Shown piece after piece: positions 42,691-51,303 of a DNA stretch of 64,000 nucleotides. The first letter of the stretch is position 1; every line of letters starts with the position of its first letter. The translations under genes and the position numbers were made by a program. The DNA is from Bacteroidota bacterium (lineage in GTDB: Bacteria; Bacteroidota; Bacteroidia; UBA4408). The stretch lies in the NCBI GenBank assembly GCA_016721765.1, contig JADKHO010000002.1:496001-560000 (forward strand), in the 5' to 3' direction. Below the pieces are notes generated by a model that saw only the letters and a list, made by a program, of their open reading frames with translations, was not told the DNA's origin and did not search any database.

Positions 42691-42801
42691 TTATTGAATT
42701 TCTGCAGGTAAATGAATTGCTTGAATGGGAATTTCTTTTTTCAGGGAGATGTCTTTCAGTCCCTGCACGCAAACTTCCGTTCAAAATCCAGCAATTATCA
42801 T
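42691..42801 (-). pseudogene. Relic of an isochorismatase-family hydrolase with in-frame TGA
   Basis: A 37-codon minus-strand frame reads MIIAGF, TGA, TEVCVQGLKDISLKKEIP and ends at TAA. The block I-I-A-G-x-W-T-E-V-C-V is the nucleophile-Cys region of YcaC-like isochorismatase-family hydrolases, where the Trp codon TGG would replace the TGA. Upstream and downstream parts of the fold are missing, so only a stub of the gene remains. The 332-base gap up to yidC otherwise holds the yidC promoter. Confidence 0.55.
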
Positions 42802-42908
42802 TTTTTCTTGAATATTACTTTAAAAACGTATTCGTATCTTAAAAATTTGCAAAATCCCAATTTAACTAAAATCTAGGTTATTACCTCTTCCCACCTCGTA
42901 AAAAAATA

Positions 42909-42916
42909 TATCTTTG
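42909..42916 (+). promoter_or_regulatory. -7 promoter box for yidC
   Basis: TATCTTTG matches TAnnTTTG exactly, 23 bases before the yidC ATG at 42940. Confidence 0.5.
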
Positions 42917-42939
42917 CGCCCTCAAATTTTTAATGATAG

Positions 42940-44829
42940 ATGGATAAGAATTCGATTACCGGTTTACTACTCATTGGTGCAATATTAATAGGATTTAGTA
43001 TTTACAACGCCCCTTCCGAAAATGAAATTGCCGCTGCCAAACACAAGCAGGATTCAATTGAAGCAGTTCAAAAATTAGTTACTAAAGAGCAACAAAAAGC
43101 CGTTTTGCAAGATGCGGTAATGGCGGTGGTGGCCGATACTAATACGGTATCCGATTCAGCCAAAACCGAATTACTAAAGAGCACTTATGGTCCATTTACG
43201 GCTGCAGCAGAAGGCGAAAAACAAATTACCACTATTGAAAATGAGTTGCTAAAAATTGGTATTTCAAATAAAGGTGGGCGCATCGTTTCTGTGCAGTTAA
43301 AAAAATACCGCACACACGATTCACTGCCCTTGATGCTATGCGATGAAGATTCATCTCGATTTGGACTCAGTTTTATCGCTCAAAATCGCATTTTTAATAC
43401 CGATACTTTATTCTTTACTCCCATTGGAACTTCCTTTTCGGTAAACGGCACCGATAGCAATAAAGTGAGTATGCGTTTGCAGGCTGCTCCGGGCAAATAC
43501 ATAGAGTTTGAATACCGCTTACGCGGAAATTCCTACCTCATGGATTGCAATATTAACACGGTTGGAATGCAGGATTTAATTGCCAGCAATACTTCCGATA
43601 TGAATCTGAAGTGGCATGTGCGTGCATTAAAACATGAAAAAAGCCATAAAAATGAGCAAAATGCTACGACCATTTATTACAAGCACTTTGAAGATGAAGT
43701 GGATTACCTCAACGAAGTGAATGATGGCAAAGAATCCTTTCAAACAAAAATGAAATGGGTTTCCTTTAAACAACAGTATTTTACTTCCGTATTAATTGCT
43801 AAACAAGGTTTTGATAAGCCTACCGATATCGAAACCGTTGGTTTACCCAACTCTGGTAAATACACCAAAGATTTAGCCGCAAGTTTTACAATACCTTATA
43901 AGCATACCGGTAACGAAAGTTTTGCCATGAGCTTGTATTACGGTCCAAATCACTACGGAACCTTAAAGAGTTTTGGAATGGATTTAGAGCAACAAGTGCC
44001 GCTTGGATGGGGAATTTTTGGCTGGGTAAACCGATTTGCAGTAATTCCGGTATTTAACTTTTTAAGTGGATTCAACATGAATTTCGGTATCATTATTTTA
44101 TTGCTCACCATACTTATTAAAGTAGTGCTGCTGCCATTAACCTACAAAGCATACATGAGCACTGCAAAAATGAAAGTGTTGAAACCGGAGGTAGATGAGT
44201 TAAACGAAAAATACGCCAAAGAAGAACCGATGAAAAAGCAACAAGCTTTGATGGCACTGTATAAAAAAGCAGGCGTAAATCCATTAGGTGGTTGCTTACC
44301 TATGTTGCTTCAAATGCCCATCTTAATTGCTATGTTCCGCTTTTTTCCGGCAAGTATCGAGTTACGTCAGCAATCCTTTTTATGGGCAACCGATTTATCG
44401 TCGTACGACAGCATTTGGACCTTTGGATATGTGCCGGTAATAGACTATTTATATGGTGACCACGTGAGTTTATTCACTTTATTAATGACCATCTCAACCA
44501 TTATGTACACCCGCATGAACGACCAGTTTAGCGGTGCCAATAATCCGCAAATGGCACAAATGAAATGGATTATGTATTTGATGCCGATTATATTCTTAGG
44601 TGTGTTTAATAATTATTCGGCTGGTTTGAGCTATTACTATTTCCTAGCCAACATGCTTACCTTTGCACAGCAATGGATTATCCGCAAAATGGTGGATGAA
44701 GATGCCATACATGCTAAGATTCAAGAAAACAAAAAGAAACCGGCTCCAGGGAAATCAAAATTTCAAAGTCGATTGGAAGAAATGGCAAAACAACGTGCTA
44801 CCTTGCCACAAGGCGGGAAAAAGAAATAA
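42940..44829 (+). CDS. yidC: Membrane protein insertase YidC
   Basis: Inserts and folds inner-membrane proteins alone or with SecYEG. The 629-residue protein has an N-terminal membrane helix (about 6-22), the large periplasmic beta-supersandwich domain (about 80-350) and the conserved 60K C-terminal domain with five helices. Clear C-terminal signatures are FGIIILLLTILIKVVLLPLTYKA (split by the hydrophilic groove Lys), KMKVLKPEVDELNEKYAKEEP, KKAGVNPLGGCLPMLLQMPI and SAGLSYYYFLANMLTFAQQW. A Lys-rich tail is present. It has its own promoter and strong terminator. Confidence 0.96.
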   Translation: MDKNSITGLLLIGAILIGFSIYNAPSENEIAAAKHKQDSIEAVQKLVTKEQQKAVLQDAVMAVVADTNTVSDSAKTELLKSTYGPFTAAAEGEKQITTIENELLKIGISNKGGRIVSVQLKKYRTHDSLPLMLCDEDSSRFGLSFIAQNRIFNTDTLFFTPIGTSFSVNGTDSNKVSMRLQAAPGKYIEFEYRLRGNSYLMDCNINTVGMQDLIASNTSDMNLKWHVRALKHEKSHKNEQNATTIYYKHFEDEVDYLNEVNDGKESFQTKMKWVSFKQQYFTSVLIAKQGFDKPTDIETVGLPNSGKYTKDLAASFTIPYKHTGNESFAMSLYYGPNHYGTLKSFGMDLEQQVPLGWGIFGWVNRFAVIPVFNFLSGFNMNFGIIILLLTILIKVVLLPLTYKAYMSTAKMKVLKPEVDELNEKYAKEEPMKKQQALMALYKKAGVNPLGGCLPMLLQMPILIAMFRFFPASIELRQQSFLWATDLSSYDSIWTFGYVPVIDYLYGDHVSLFTLLMTISTIMYTRMNDQFSGANNPQMAQMKWIMYLMPIIFLGVFNNYSAGLSYYYFLANMLTFAQQWIIRKMVDEDAIHAKIQENKKKPAPGKSKFQSRLEEMAKQRATLPQGGKKK

Positions 44830-44850
44830 AAGTAAGAACATCCAAAAAAA

Positions 44851-44882
44851 AATCTGTTGGTTAATTCCAACAGATTTTTTTT
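44851..44882 (+). terminator. Rho-independent terminator of yidC
   Basis: AATCTGTTGG (44851-44860) pairs perfectly with CCAACAGATT (44867-44876) across a six-base loop, followed by a run of T to 44882. It begins 21 bases after the yidC stop. Confidence 0.9.
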
Positions 44883-44900
44883 GCTCAAAATACTCCTATC

Positions 44901-44934
44901 AAAAAAAAAGGAGTGAACCTGAGCTCACTCCTTT
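44901..44934 (-). terminator. Rho-independent terminator of sucC
   Basis: AAAGGAGTGA (44907-44916) pairs with TCACTCCTTT (44925-44934). On the minus strand the stem is followed by a T run (A tract 44901-44909). It lies just after the leftward sucC stop. Confidence 0.88.
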
Positions 44935-44986
44935 GAAATGAATTACGAACCTGAAAATATGCTTTATTTCAGATCTAATTTGAATA

Positions 44987-46197
44987 CTAACCTAGTACTT
45001 TCTTCACCAGATCAGCAGCTTCTTGCAATTGAATAGCAGAGTATACTTTTAGTCCCGATTTATCAATAATCTTTTTTGCCTCCTCGGCATTGGTGCCTTG
45101 CAATCGAACAATAATGGGCACATGAATGGTTCCCATGTTTTTGTAGGCATCCACTATACCTTGTGCTACACGGTCGCAGCGCACAATTCCACCAAAAATA
45201 TTTACCAAAATGGCCTTCACATTGGGGTCTTTAAAATAATTCGGAAAGCTTGTTCCACACGCTCTGCATTTGCTGTTCCTCCCACATCCAAAAAGTTGGC
45301 TGGCTCTCCCCCACTCAACTTAATAATATCCATGGTGGCCATCGCTAAACCTGCTCCATTCACCATGCACCCAACGTTTCCATCCAATTTTACATAGTTT
45401 AAATTAAATTCTCCGGCTTCTACTTCGGTTGGATCTTCTTCGGTAACATCGCGCAAAGCAGCATAATCCGCATGACGGAACAAAGCGTTTTCATCCAAAT
45501 TTACTTTTGAATCCACAGCAATTATTTTATTGTCGGATGTTTTCAAAACCGGATTAATTTCAAACATAGCTGAATCTGTTGAATCATACGCTTTATACAG
45601 TGCTGCCACAAATTTGGTCATTTGTTTAAATGCTTCTCCTTCTAAACCCAAATTAAATGCGATTTTGCGGGTTTGAAAAGCTTGCAATCCCACTTTAGGA
45701 TCAATCTCTTCTTTAAAAATTAAATGTGGAGTATTGTGCGCCACATCTTCAATGTTCATACCACCTTCGGTACTATACATGATGATGTTTCTACCGGTTT
45801 GACGATTCAGCAGCACACTCATATAAAATTCCTTTGTTGGACTATCGCCGGGATAGTACACATCTTGCGCAATCAATACTTTATTTACCTTTTTACCACT
45901 TGGACCGGTTTGAATGGTAACTAGTGTACCGCCTAAAATGCTTTTAGATTTATCTCTTACTTCATCCAGATTTTTTGCCAGCACCACACCGTTGATTCCG
46001 GTTTCATTTACTTTTCCTTTTCCTCTTCCTCCGGCATGAATTTGCGCTTTCACTACCCACCATCCTGTTCCGGTTTGCTTTTGCAATTCCTTAGCTGCCT
46101 CCACAGCTTGTTCGGGTGAATCGGCTACTATTCCCTCCTGTATGGCCACGCCAAAACTTTTTAATATGGCTTTGCCTTGATATTCGTGTATGTTCAT
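44987..46197 (-). CDS. sucC: Succinyl-CoA ligase (ADP-forming) subunit beta (single-base frameshift in the reading)
   Basis: Makes ATP or GTP from succinyl-CoA in the citric acid cycle with SucD. The first 326 residues show the ATP-grasp domain (MNIHEYQGKAILKSFGV, VVKAQIHAGGRGKGKV) and VGCMVNGAGLAMATMDIIKL, then GGEPANFLDVGGTANAERV. The frame then ends early. A second frame supplies KAILVNIFGGIVRCDRVAQG and the rest of the CoA-ligase domain. One base is missing around 45228-45232; restoring it reads RIILKDPNVKAILVN. An intact protein would be about 403 residues, the normal length. sucD is not adjacent. The break is more likely an error than a real mutation. Confidence 0.93.
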
Positions 46198-46216
46198 AAG
46201 TATCTATTTTAGAATT

Positions 46217-46249
46217 CAAATGTAGATTATTTTTAATTTAATTTTCAAA
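46217..46249 (-). promoter_or_regulatory. Bacteroidota-type promoter for sucC
   Basis: On the minus strand the -7 box TACATTTG (46224-46217) and a TTTG -33 element (46249-46246), 21 bases apart, both fit the consensus. It is the best-formed promoter in the window. Confidence 0.7.
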
Positions 46250-46347
46250 TTTTAAATGCTGAAAATTTAGTTTACTTTTCGGACAGTAAATTCATGGAAG
46301 GCAAACACTCCAAAAGCAGGAAATTTTAAGGTTAGATGTATTGAGCT

Positions 46348-48794
46348 ATGCGATTTTTAGTTTGTACCCTTGGATTTATATTCTTGTTTCATTGCGGAAG
46401 TGCGCAAGACAGCTTACGTAATATGCAAGCCACACGTACCACGCTCTCCCCAAAAATTGATGGTAACCCGGATGATATTTGCTGGCAAAATTGCTTAACC
46501 GAAACAAACTTTCACATTTACGAGCCCAGCTGGGGAGGAATTCCGAAGGACCCAACAGAAGTAAAAATCTGCTACGACAATCAAGCCATTTACATTTTTG
46601 CGCAATTAAATGATTCACACCCTGATAGTATTTTCCATGAGTTGGGAAGCAGAAACGATGTGGTGAATGCCGATTATTTTGAAGTGGAGTTTGATACTTA
46701 TAACAATCGTCAGGATGCTTTTATTTTTGGAGTATTTGCCTCAGGTGTTCAACGAGATTATAAGCTAAATGATCCTGCCTACGATGCAGTGTGGGAAAGC
46801 GCTGCTCACATCCAAAATACGGGATGGACTGTTGAATTAAAAATACCTTATAGTGCCATTCGCTTTCCCAGCGGCGAGGTTCAAACTTGGGGAATAAATT
46901 TTAGACGCGATATTTTTCGCCGACAAGAAATACAGCAATGGGCCTTAATTCCACGCGGTGTTTCGAACGTGCTTCAAAAAATTGGGACACTAAGCGGTAT
47001 CGAAAAATTAGTGCTCCAGTGCGACTTTCGCTAACTCCATATATTTCGGGATTAGTGGGCAAAACACCGCATTATAAAAATGATGGCAGTTTGGAAGGAC
47101 ATTCACTTACGTATTCATACGGCGCCGGTGCCGACATTAAATACGGGATAAATGATAGATTTACTTTAGATCTTACCCTTTTGCCCGATTTTAGTCAGGT
47201 GCAGAGCGATAACAAAGTGAAGAACTTAGGCCCTTTTGAAGTGAAATACGATGAGAATCGCTTTTTCTTTAAAGAAAGCGCCGACATATTTAGCAAGGGA
47301 ACCATTTTTTATTCACGAAGAATTGGAAAAATACCGGGAGGTTATTATAGCGTGGAAGATTCGTTGCGCGCAGGTGAAACGCTCGAAAAAAATCCAACAC
47401 AAGTTAAATTAATTAATGCCGCAAAAATTTCAGGTAGAACCGATAAAGGTTTGGGAATAGGTATTATTAATGCCATCACAAAAAATGAATATGCAACAGT
47501 AAAAGATTCTCTCGGCAAGGAGCGAAAAATTTTAACCGAACCGCTGGCCAATTATAACATGCTGGTATTTGATCAACAATTTAAAAACAATTCCTCCTTT
47601 TATTTTTCAAATGCTTGTGCCATCCGAAATGGAAAATACGACGATAGCAATGTGAGTGCAGCAGGATTGGTGCTAAGCAATAAAAAGAACCGTTATGAAT
47701 TTACCGCCCGCGGAGGTTTAAGTCAACATTACACCCACAGCAATGATTCGCTGGATTTGAAATTGAATAATTTGGGATATAAATACCATTATGGATTTGA
47801 AAAAATTAGCGGTAACTTTTTATTTTTGCTGGAACGCAACGTTATAAGCGACACTTACGATCCTAGCGATTTAGGCATTCAAACCAATTTCGATTTTGCA
47901 AACAATGGAGTGGCTGTTGGCTATAGTTTTTTAACCCCAAAAGGAATATACCGTAATTGGAACAATACGTTGCGCGTAGATTATTCCTACAGTTACCGCA
48001 CCGGTAAAAATACAGAGTCGTACTACAATTTTAGTTCTGACATGTTATTAAAACGACTGTGGGCATTGACATTTCAAGCCGGATTTACACCCAATGAAAA
48101 CTATAATTATTTTGAAAGCAGGGTAAAAAATCAGGAATACCTTCAACCCAAAAACTATTATGTGTATGGACAAATAAAAAGTAATTCAAGAAAAAAATTA
48201 ATTTTTACCACCGGTTTTCAATATGGAAATTATGTGGATGCCTTGGTAAACAATCCACAATACGAAAGCGATGTAATACTTTACTATCGCCAAAGCAATC
48301 GCTTGTCTTTTACCTATAATTTTACGCATTTTCTGCATGAAGCAAATCTTGGCTATTGCCGCATGGATGAAAATAATAACCCCGTTTTTGGAGATCGAAA
48401 ACGCACTACCATTACCAATCTATTTACCACCCGCTACATCTTTAAAGTAAATATGAGTATCGACTTAAGGGTTCGTCATTACTGGGATAGGGCGCAGTAC
48501 AACAACTATTACAGCTTAGCTGAAAATGGCACATTAACTAAAAATGACAGCTATACTGAATTCAATAATTTTAATTACAATATTTTTAATGTGGATTTAG
48601 TATTCAATTGGTTTTTTGCTCCGGGTAGTAATTTAAGTATTGTGTATAAAAACAACATTGAAAATGAGGGAGAGTATGTTTACTACAACTACCGAAATAA
48701 TTTTTCGAACACACTAAATGCGCCACAAACAAACTCCATTTCATTAAAATTACTTTACTATATCGATTACCTTTACTTTGTAAAAAATAAATAA
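46348..48794 (+). CDS. CBM9-domain/DUF5916 outer-membrane protein (single-base frameshift in the reading)
   Basis: Two overlapping frames form one secreted protein of about 815 residues. Signal peptide 1-19 (FLFHCGSAQ) is followed by a carbohydrate-binding family 9-like domain (about 28-215; SPKIDGNPDDICWQNC, VKICYDNQAIYIFAQLND, FEVEFDTYNNRQDAFIFGV). The C-terminal part is a long DUF5916 barrel-like region (DFSQVQSDNKVKNLGPFEV, FFKESADIFSKGTIFYSRR, many aromatic strands). An A is missing from the run at 47003-47007; adding it joins LSGIEK to ISAPVRLSLTPYIS. Members are thought to sit in the outer membrane; the glycan or other ligand is unknown. Confidence 0.82.
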
Positions 48795-48856
48795 GCTTTG
48801 GCTGAATGGCGTGATAAAATTTTAACTAATGTTTAGCCTTTACATGAAAAACCTAA

Positions 48857-49511
48857 ATGATTAAAGCACAAAATATACATAAATCTTATGCAGCCCTGCA
48901 TGTTTTAAAGGGCGTTGACGTTCACATAAAAGAAGGCGAAATTGTCTCGATAGTGGGAGCTTCAGGTGCCGGAAAATCAACATTATTACACATACTTGGC
49001 ACCTTGGATAAAGCTGATTCAGGTGTGCTCGAAATTAATGGGGTGAAAGTAAACGAATTGAAGGAAAAAAAACTAGCTGCATTTCGCAATGCGAACATCG
49101 GTTTTGTATTTCAATTTCATCACCTCTTACCTGAATTTACTGCCCTTGAGAATGTATGCATGCCGGCATTTATTGGTGGTAAAAGCGCTTCCGAAACCGA
49201 ACAGAAAGCAATGGAATTGCTAAGCTATCTAGGTCTCGAAAATAGAGCGCAACATAAGCCGGCTGAACTTTCGGGAGGTGAACAACAGCGTGTTGCAGTT
49301 GCGCGTGCTTTGATAAATAACCCTAAAGTAATATTTGCAGATGAACCTTCCGGGAAACTTGGATTCAGCATCCGCAAAGGAATTGCATGATTTATTTTTT
49401 TTATTGCGCGAAAAATTCAACCAAACTTTTGTCATTGTTACCCACAATATGGAATTGGCGGATAAAGCGGATCGCAAACTGCTCATGAAAGATGGAGTTA
49501 TTGTGGCTTAA
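48857..49511 (+). CDS. lolD: ABC transporter ATP-binding protein, LolD-like (single-base frameshift in the reading)
   Basis: ATPase likely powering release of lipoproteins from the inner membrane (LolCDE) or a MacB-type exporter. The first frame holds Walker A GASGAGKSTLL, FQFHHLLPEFTALENVCMP, the signature LSGGEQQRVAVARAL and Walker B VIFADEPSG. An extra base at 49352-49357 (GGGAAA) then breaks the frame. The next frame continues NLDSASAKELHDL, FVIVTHNMELADKADR (switch His) and ends at TAA 49509. Restored length is about 218 residues. The permease partners are not adjacent. FHHLLPEFTALENV is typical of LolD. Confidence 0.9.
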
Positions 49512-49576
49512 CTCAACTCGTATCAGCTATTAATTCAATATTCTTCTTTAGATGCGCTTTTCCTATTTAGAATTTA

Positions 49577-50524
49577 ATGTCAAACCAAATTGAACCTATA
49601 TTAAACCCCTACAACATGAAACTTTTAAAAGAAATGTGCAACATTCATGCGCCCTCTGGCAATGAAATAGCCATGACAACGTTTTTACAAGACTATATTA
49701 AAACCCATAAAAAAAAATGGAAAGTTCAACCAAAATTGTTTTCCGGTGAGGGTTTTCAAGATTGCATTGTTTTGGTTTTTGGTAAGCCACGTACTGCTCT
49801 TTTTGCACATATTGATTCCATTGGTTTTACGGTTCGCTATGGAAAAGAATTGATAAAAATCGGCGGACCTCGCACCGAAAATGGTTGGCGCTTGGTGGGT
49901 GAAGACAGCAAAGGTGAAATTGAATGCACCTTAAAAGTAGAAGGTGAAAAGCTGAGTTATATTTATTCCCGTGAAATTGAAAGAGGAACCATGCTAACGT
50001 TTAAACCGGATTGGAGAGAAGACAAGAACTTTGTTCAATGTTGCTACATGGATAACCGATTGGGTGTGTGGAATGCCTTACAGGTAGCTGAAACACTTGA
50101 ACATGGAATCATTGCATTTTCCTGCTGGGAAGAAACCGGCGGAGGAAGCGTGGAATACCTTGCAAAATTTTGCTACGAAAAGTATAAAGTTTCCCAGGCT
50201 TTAATTTCAGATATAACATGGGTAACCCCGGGAGTACCGCATGGAAAAGGCTGTGTAATCTCCTTACGAGATTCGGGCTTGCCGCGCAGAAGTTATGTAA
50301 ACCGAATTATACAACTGGCCAAAAAGAGCAAAATTCCTTATCAACTTGAAGTAGAAGGTACCGGCGGAAGTGATGGCAATGTGCTGCAGCGCTCTGCATA
50401 TCCCTTTGATTGGTGTTTTGTAGGTGCACCCGAAGATTTTGTGCATACCCCCAATGAAAAGGTCAACAAGGCTGATATCGCCGGCATGGTTGATTTGTAT
50501 AAGGTTTTAATGAAAGGATTGTAA
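49577..50524 (+). CDS. M42-like metallo-aminopeptidase family protein
   Basis: A 315-residue cytoplasmic protein of the M42/M28-type clan. Candidate metal ligands lie in LFAHIDSIGFTVR, YMDNRLGV, SCWEETGGGS, and the late block GTGGSDGNVLQRSAYPFDW with HTPNEKVN. The substitution of HID for the usual HxD leaves His and Asp. It resembles tetrahedral aminopeptidases but lacks some of the intermediate domain length (family usual about 340-360). An internal ATG at 49616 is an alternative start. A terminator follows. Confidence 0.75.
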   Translation: MSNQIEPILNPYNMKLLKEMCNIHAPSGNEIAMTTFLQDYIKTHKKKWKVQPKLFSGEGFQDCIVLVFGKPRTALFAHIDSIGFTVRYGKELIKIGGPRTENGWRLVGEDSKGEIECTLKVEGEKLSYIYSREIERGTMLTFKPDWREDKNFVQCCYMDNRLGVWNALQVAETLEHGIIAFSCWEETGGGSVEYLAKFCYEKYKVSQALISDITWVTPGVPHGKGCVISLRDSGLPRRSYVNRIIQLAKKSKIPYQLEVEGTGGSDGNVLQRSAYPFDWCFVGAPEDFVHTPNEKVNKADIAGMVDLYKVLMKGL

Positions 50525-50548
50525 GAAAATTAACTGATAATGCATATA

Positions 50549-50581
50549 AAAAGACCTCGGAAAAAATCCGGGGTTTTTTAT
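50549..50581 (+). terminator. Rho-independent terminator after the M42-like gene
   Basis: ACCTCGG pairs with CCGGGGT across an A-rich loop (with one T-G pair), flanked by A and T runs (50549-50581). It separates this gene from the metal-regulator operon. Confidence 0.75.
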
Positions 50582-50596
50582 TTTCACATTTTTTAA

Positions 50597-50629
50597 TTTT
50601 AGACTTGTCTAAAATTAATTTTATATTTG
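50597..50629 (+). promoter_or_regulatory. MntR/DtxR-type operator overlapping the promoter of the regulator-Nramp operon
   Basis: A perfect inverted repeat TTTTAGAC-TT-GTCTAAAA spans 50597-50614, the shape of DtxR/MntR boxes. The -7 box TATATTTG (exact TAnnTTTG) is at 50622-50629, so the palindrome covers the -33 region. Binding would block transcription, giving metal-dependent autorepression of the downstream regulator and transporter. The operator identity is inferred from position and symmetry. Confidence 0.8.
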
Positions 50630-50646
50630 CCTCAAATTTACAACGA

Positions 50647-51303
50647 ATGAATTCTTTTACAGAAGAAAACTACCTGAAAGAAATATTCAAGCTAATGGAA
50701 AAACAAGGTACTGATGTAAGTACCAATGCCATTGCTGAAAAGCTTGGTACAAAAGCAGCATCCGTAACGGATATGCTAAAAAAGCTTTCGGATAAGAAGT
50801 TGATTCATTATAAAAAATACCAAGGTGTTTCGCTCAGTGCAAAAGGTAAAAAAGTGGCACTCGAAATTATCCGTAACCACCGTCTATGGGAAGTTTTTTT
50901 AGTAAATAAACTTCAATTTAAATGGGATGAAGTGCACGAAATGGCTGAAGAATTGGAGCATATCAACAGCAAAGAAATGGTTTTACGGTTAGATAAATAT
51001 TTAGGCTACCCTAAATTTGACCCACACGGTGATCCAATTCCGGATGAAAATGGCAAATTGGGAACTCCAAAATCACGTTTGCTTTCACAATTAAACCGCA
51101 ACCAAACTGCAACAGTTATTGGAGTTACTGACCACAGTACAGCCTTTCTGCAATACATTGCCAAACTAGGTATTACCCTCGGCAACAGCATTAAAATGAA
51201 AGAGCAAATTGAGTACGATAAATCACTGAGCATCTGTATCAACAATAAAATAACCGTTTATGTAAGTCACGAAGTAGCTAAGAATATTTTAATCACAGCA
51301 TGA
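50647..51303 (+). CDS. DtxR/MntR-family metal-dependent repressor
   Basis: A 218-residue repressor. The N-terminal winged helix (TEENYLKEIFKLMEKQGTDV, STNAIAEKLGTKAASVTDML, KKLSDKKLIHYKKYQGVSL) contacts DNA. The central dimerisation and metal-binding domain follows (NHRLWEVFLVNKLQFKWDEV, HEMAEELEHINSKEMVLRLD, DPHGDPIP), and an FeoA-like SH3 domain forms the C-terminus (about 145-218). The ATG at 50647 is right after the promoter; a TTG at 50605 lies inside the operator and is rejected. The stop overlaps the Nramp start by four bases (ATGA). Mn2+ is the likely signal. Confidence 0.92.
   Translation: MNSFTEENYLKEIFKLMEKQGTDVSTNAIAEKLGTKAASVTDMLKKLSDKKLIHYKKYQGVSLSAKGKKVALEIIRNHRLWEVFLVNKLQFKWDEVHEMAEELEHINSKEMVLRLDKYLGYPKFDPHGDPIPDENGKLGTPKSRLLSQLNRNQTATVIGVTDHSTAFLQYIAKLGITLGNSIKMKEQIEYDKSLSICINNKITVYVSHEVAKNILITA

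Noticed and set aside
42781..42783. TGA in the isochorismatase-like stub as a selenocysteine codon
   Set aside because: Only a stub of the fold is left, no SECIS-like hairpin is seen next to it, and the family has Trp at this position in YcaC-type members.
47005..49354. Programmed frameshifting as explanation for the DUF5916 and lolD breaks
   Set aside because: No slippery heptamer plus downstream structure is evident, the shifts occur in both directions, and unrelated genes are affected in the same way.
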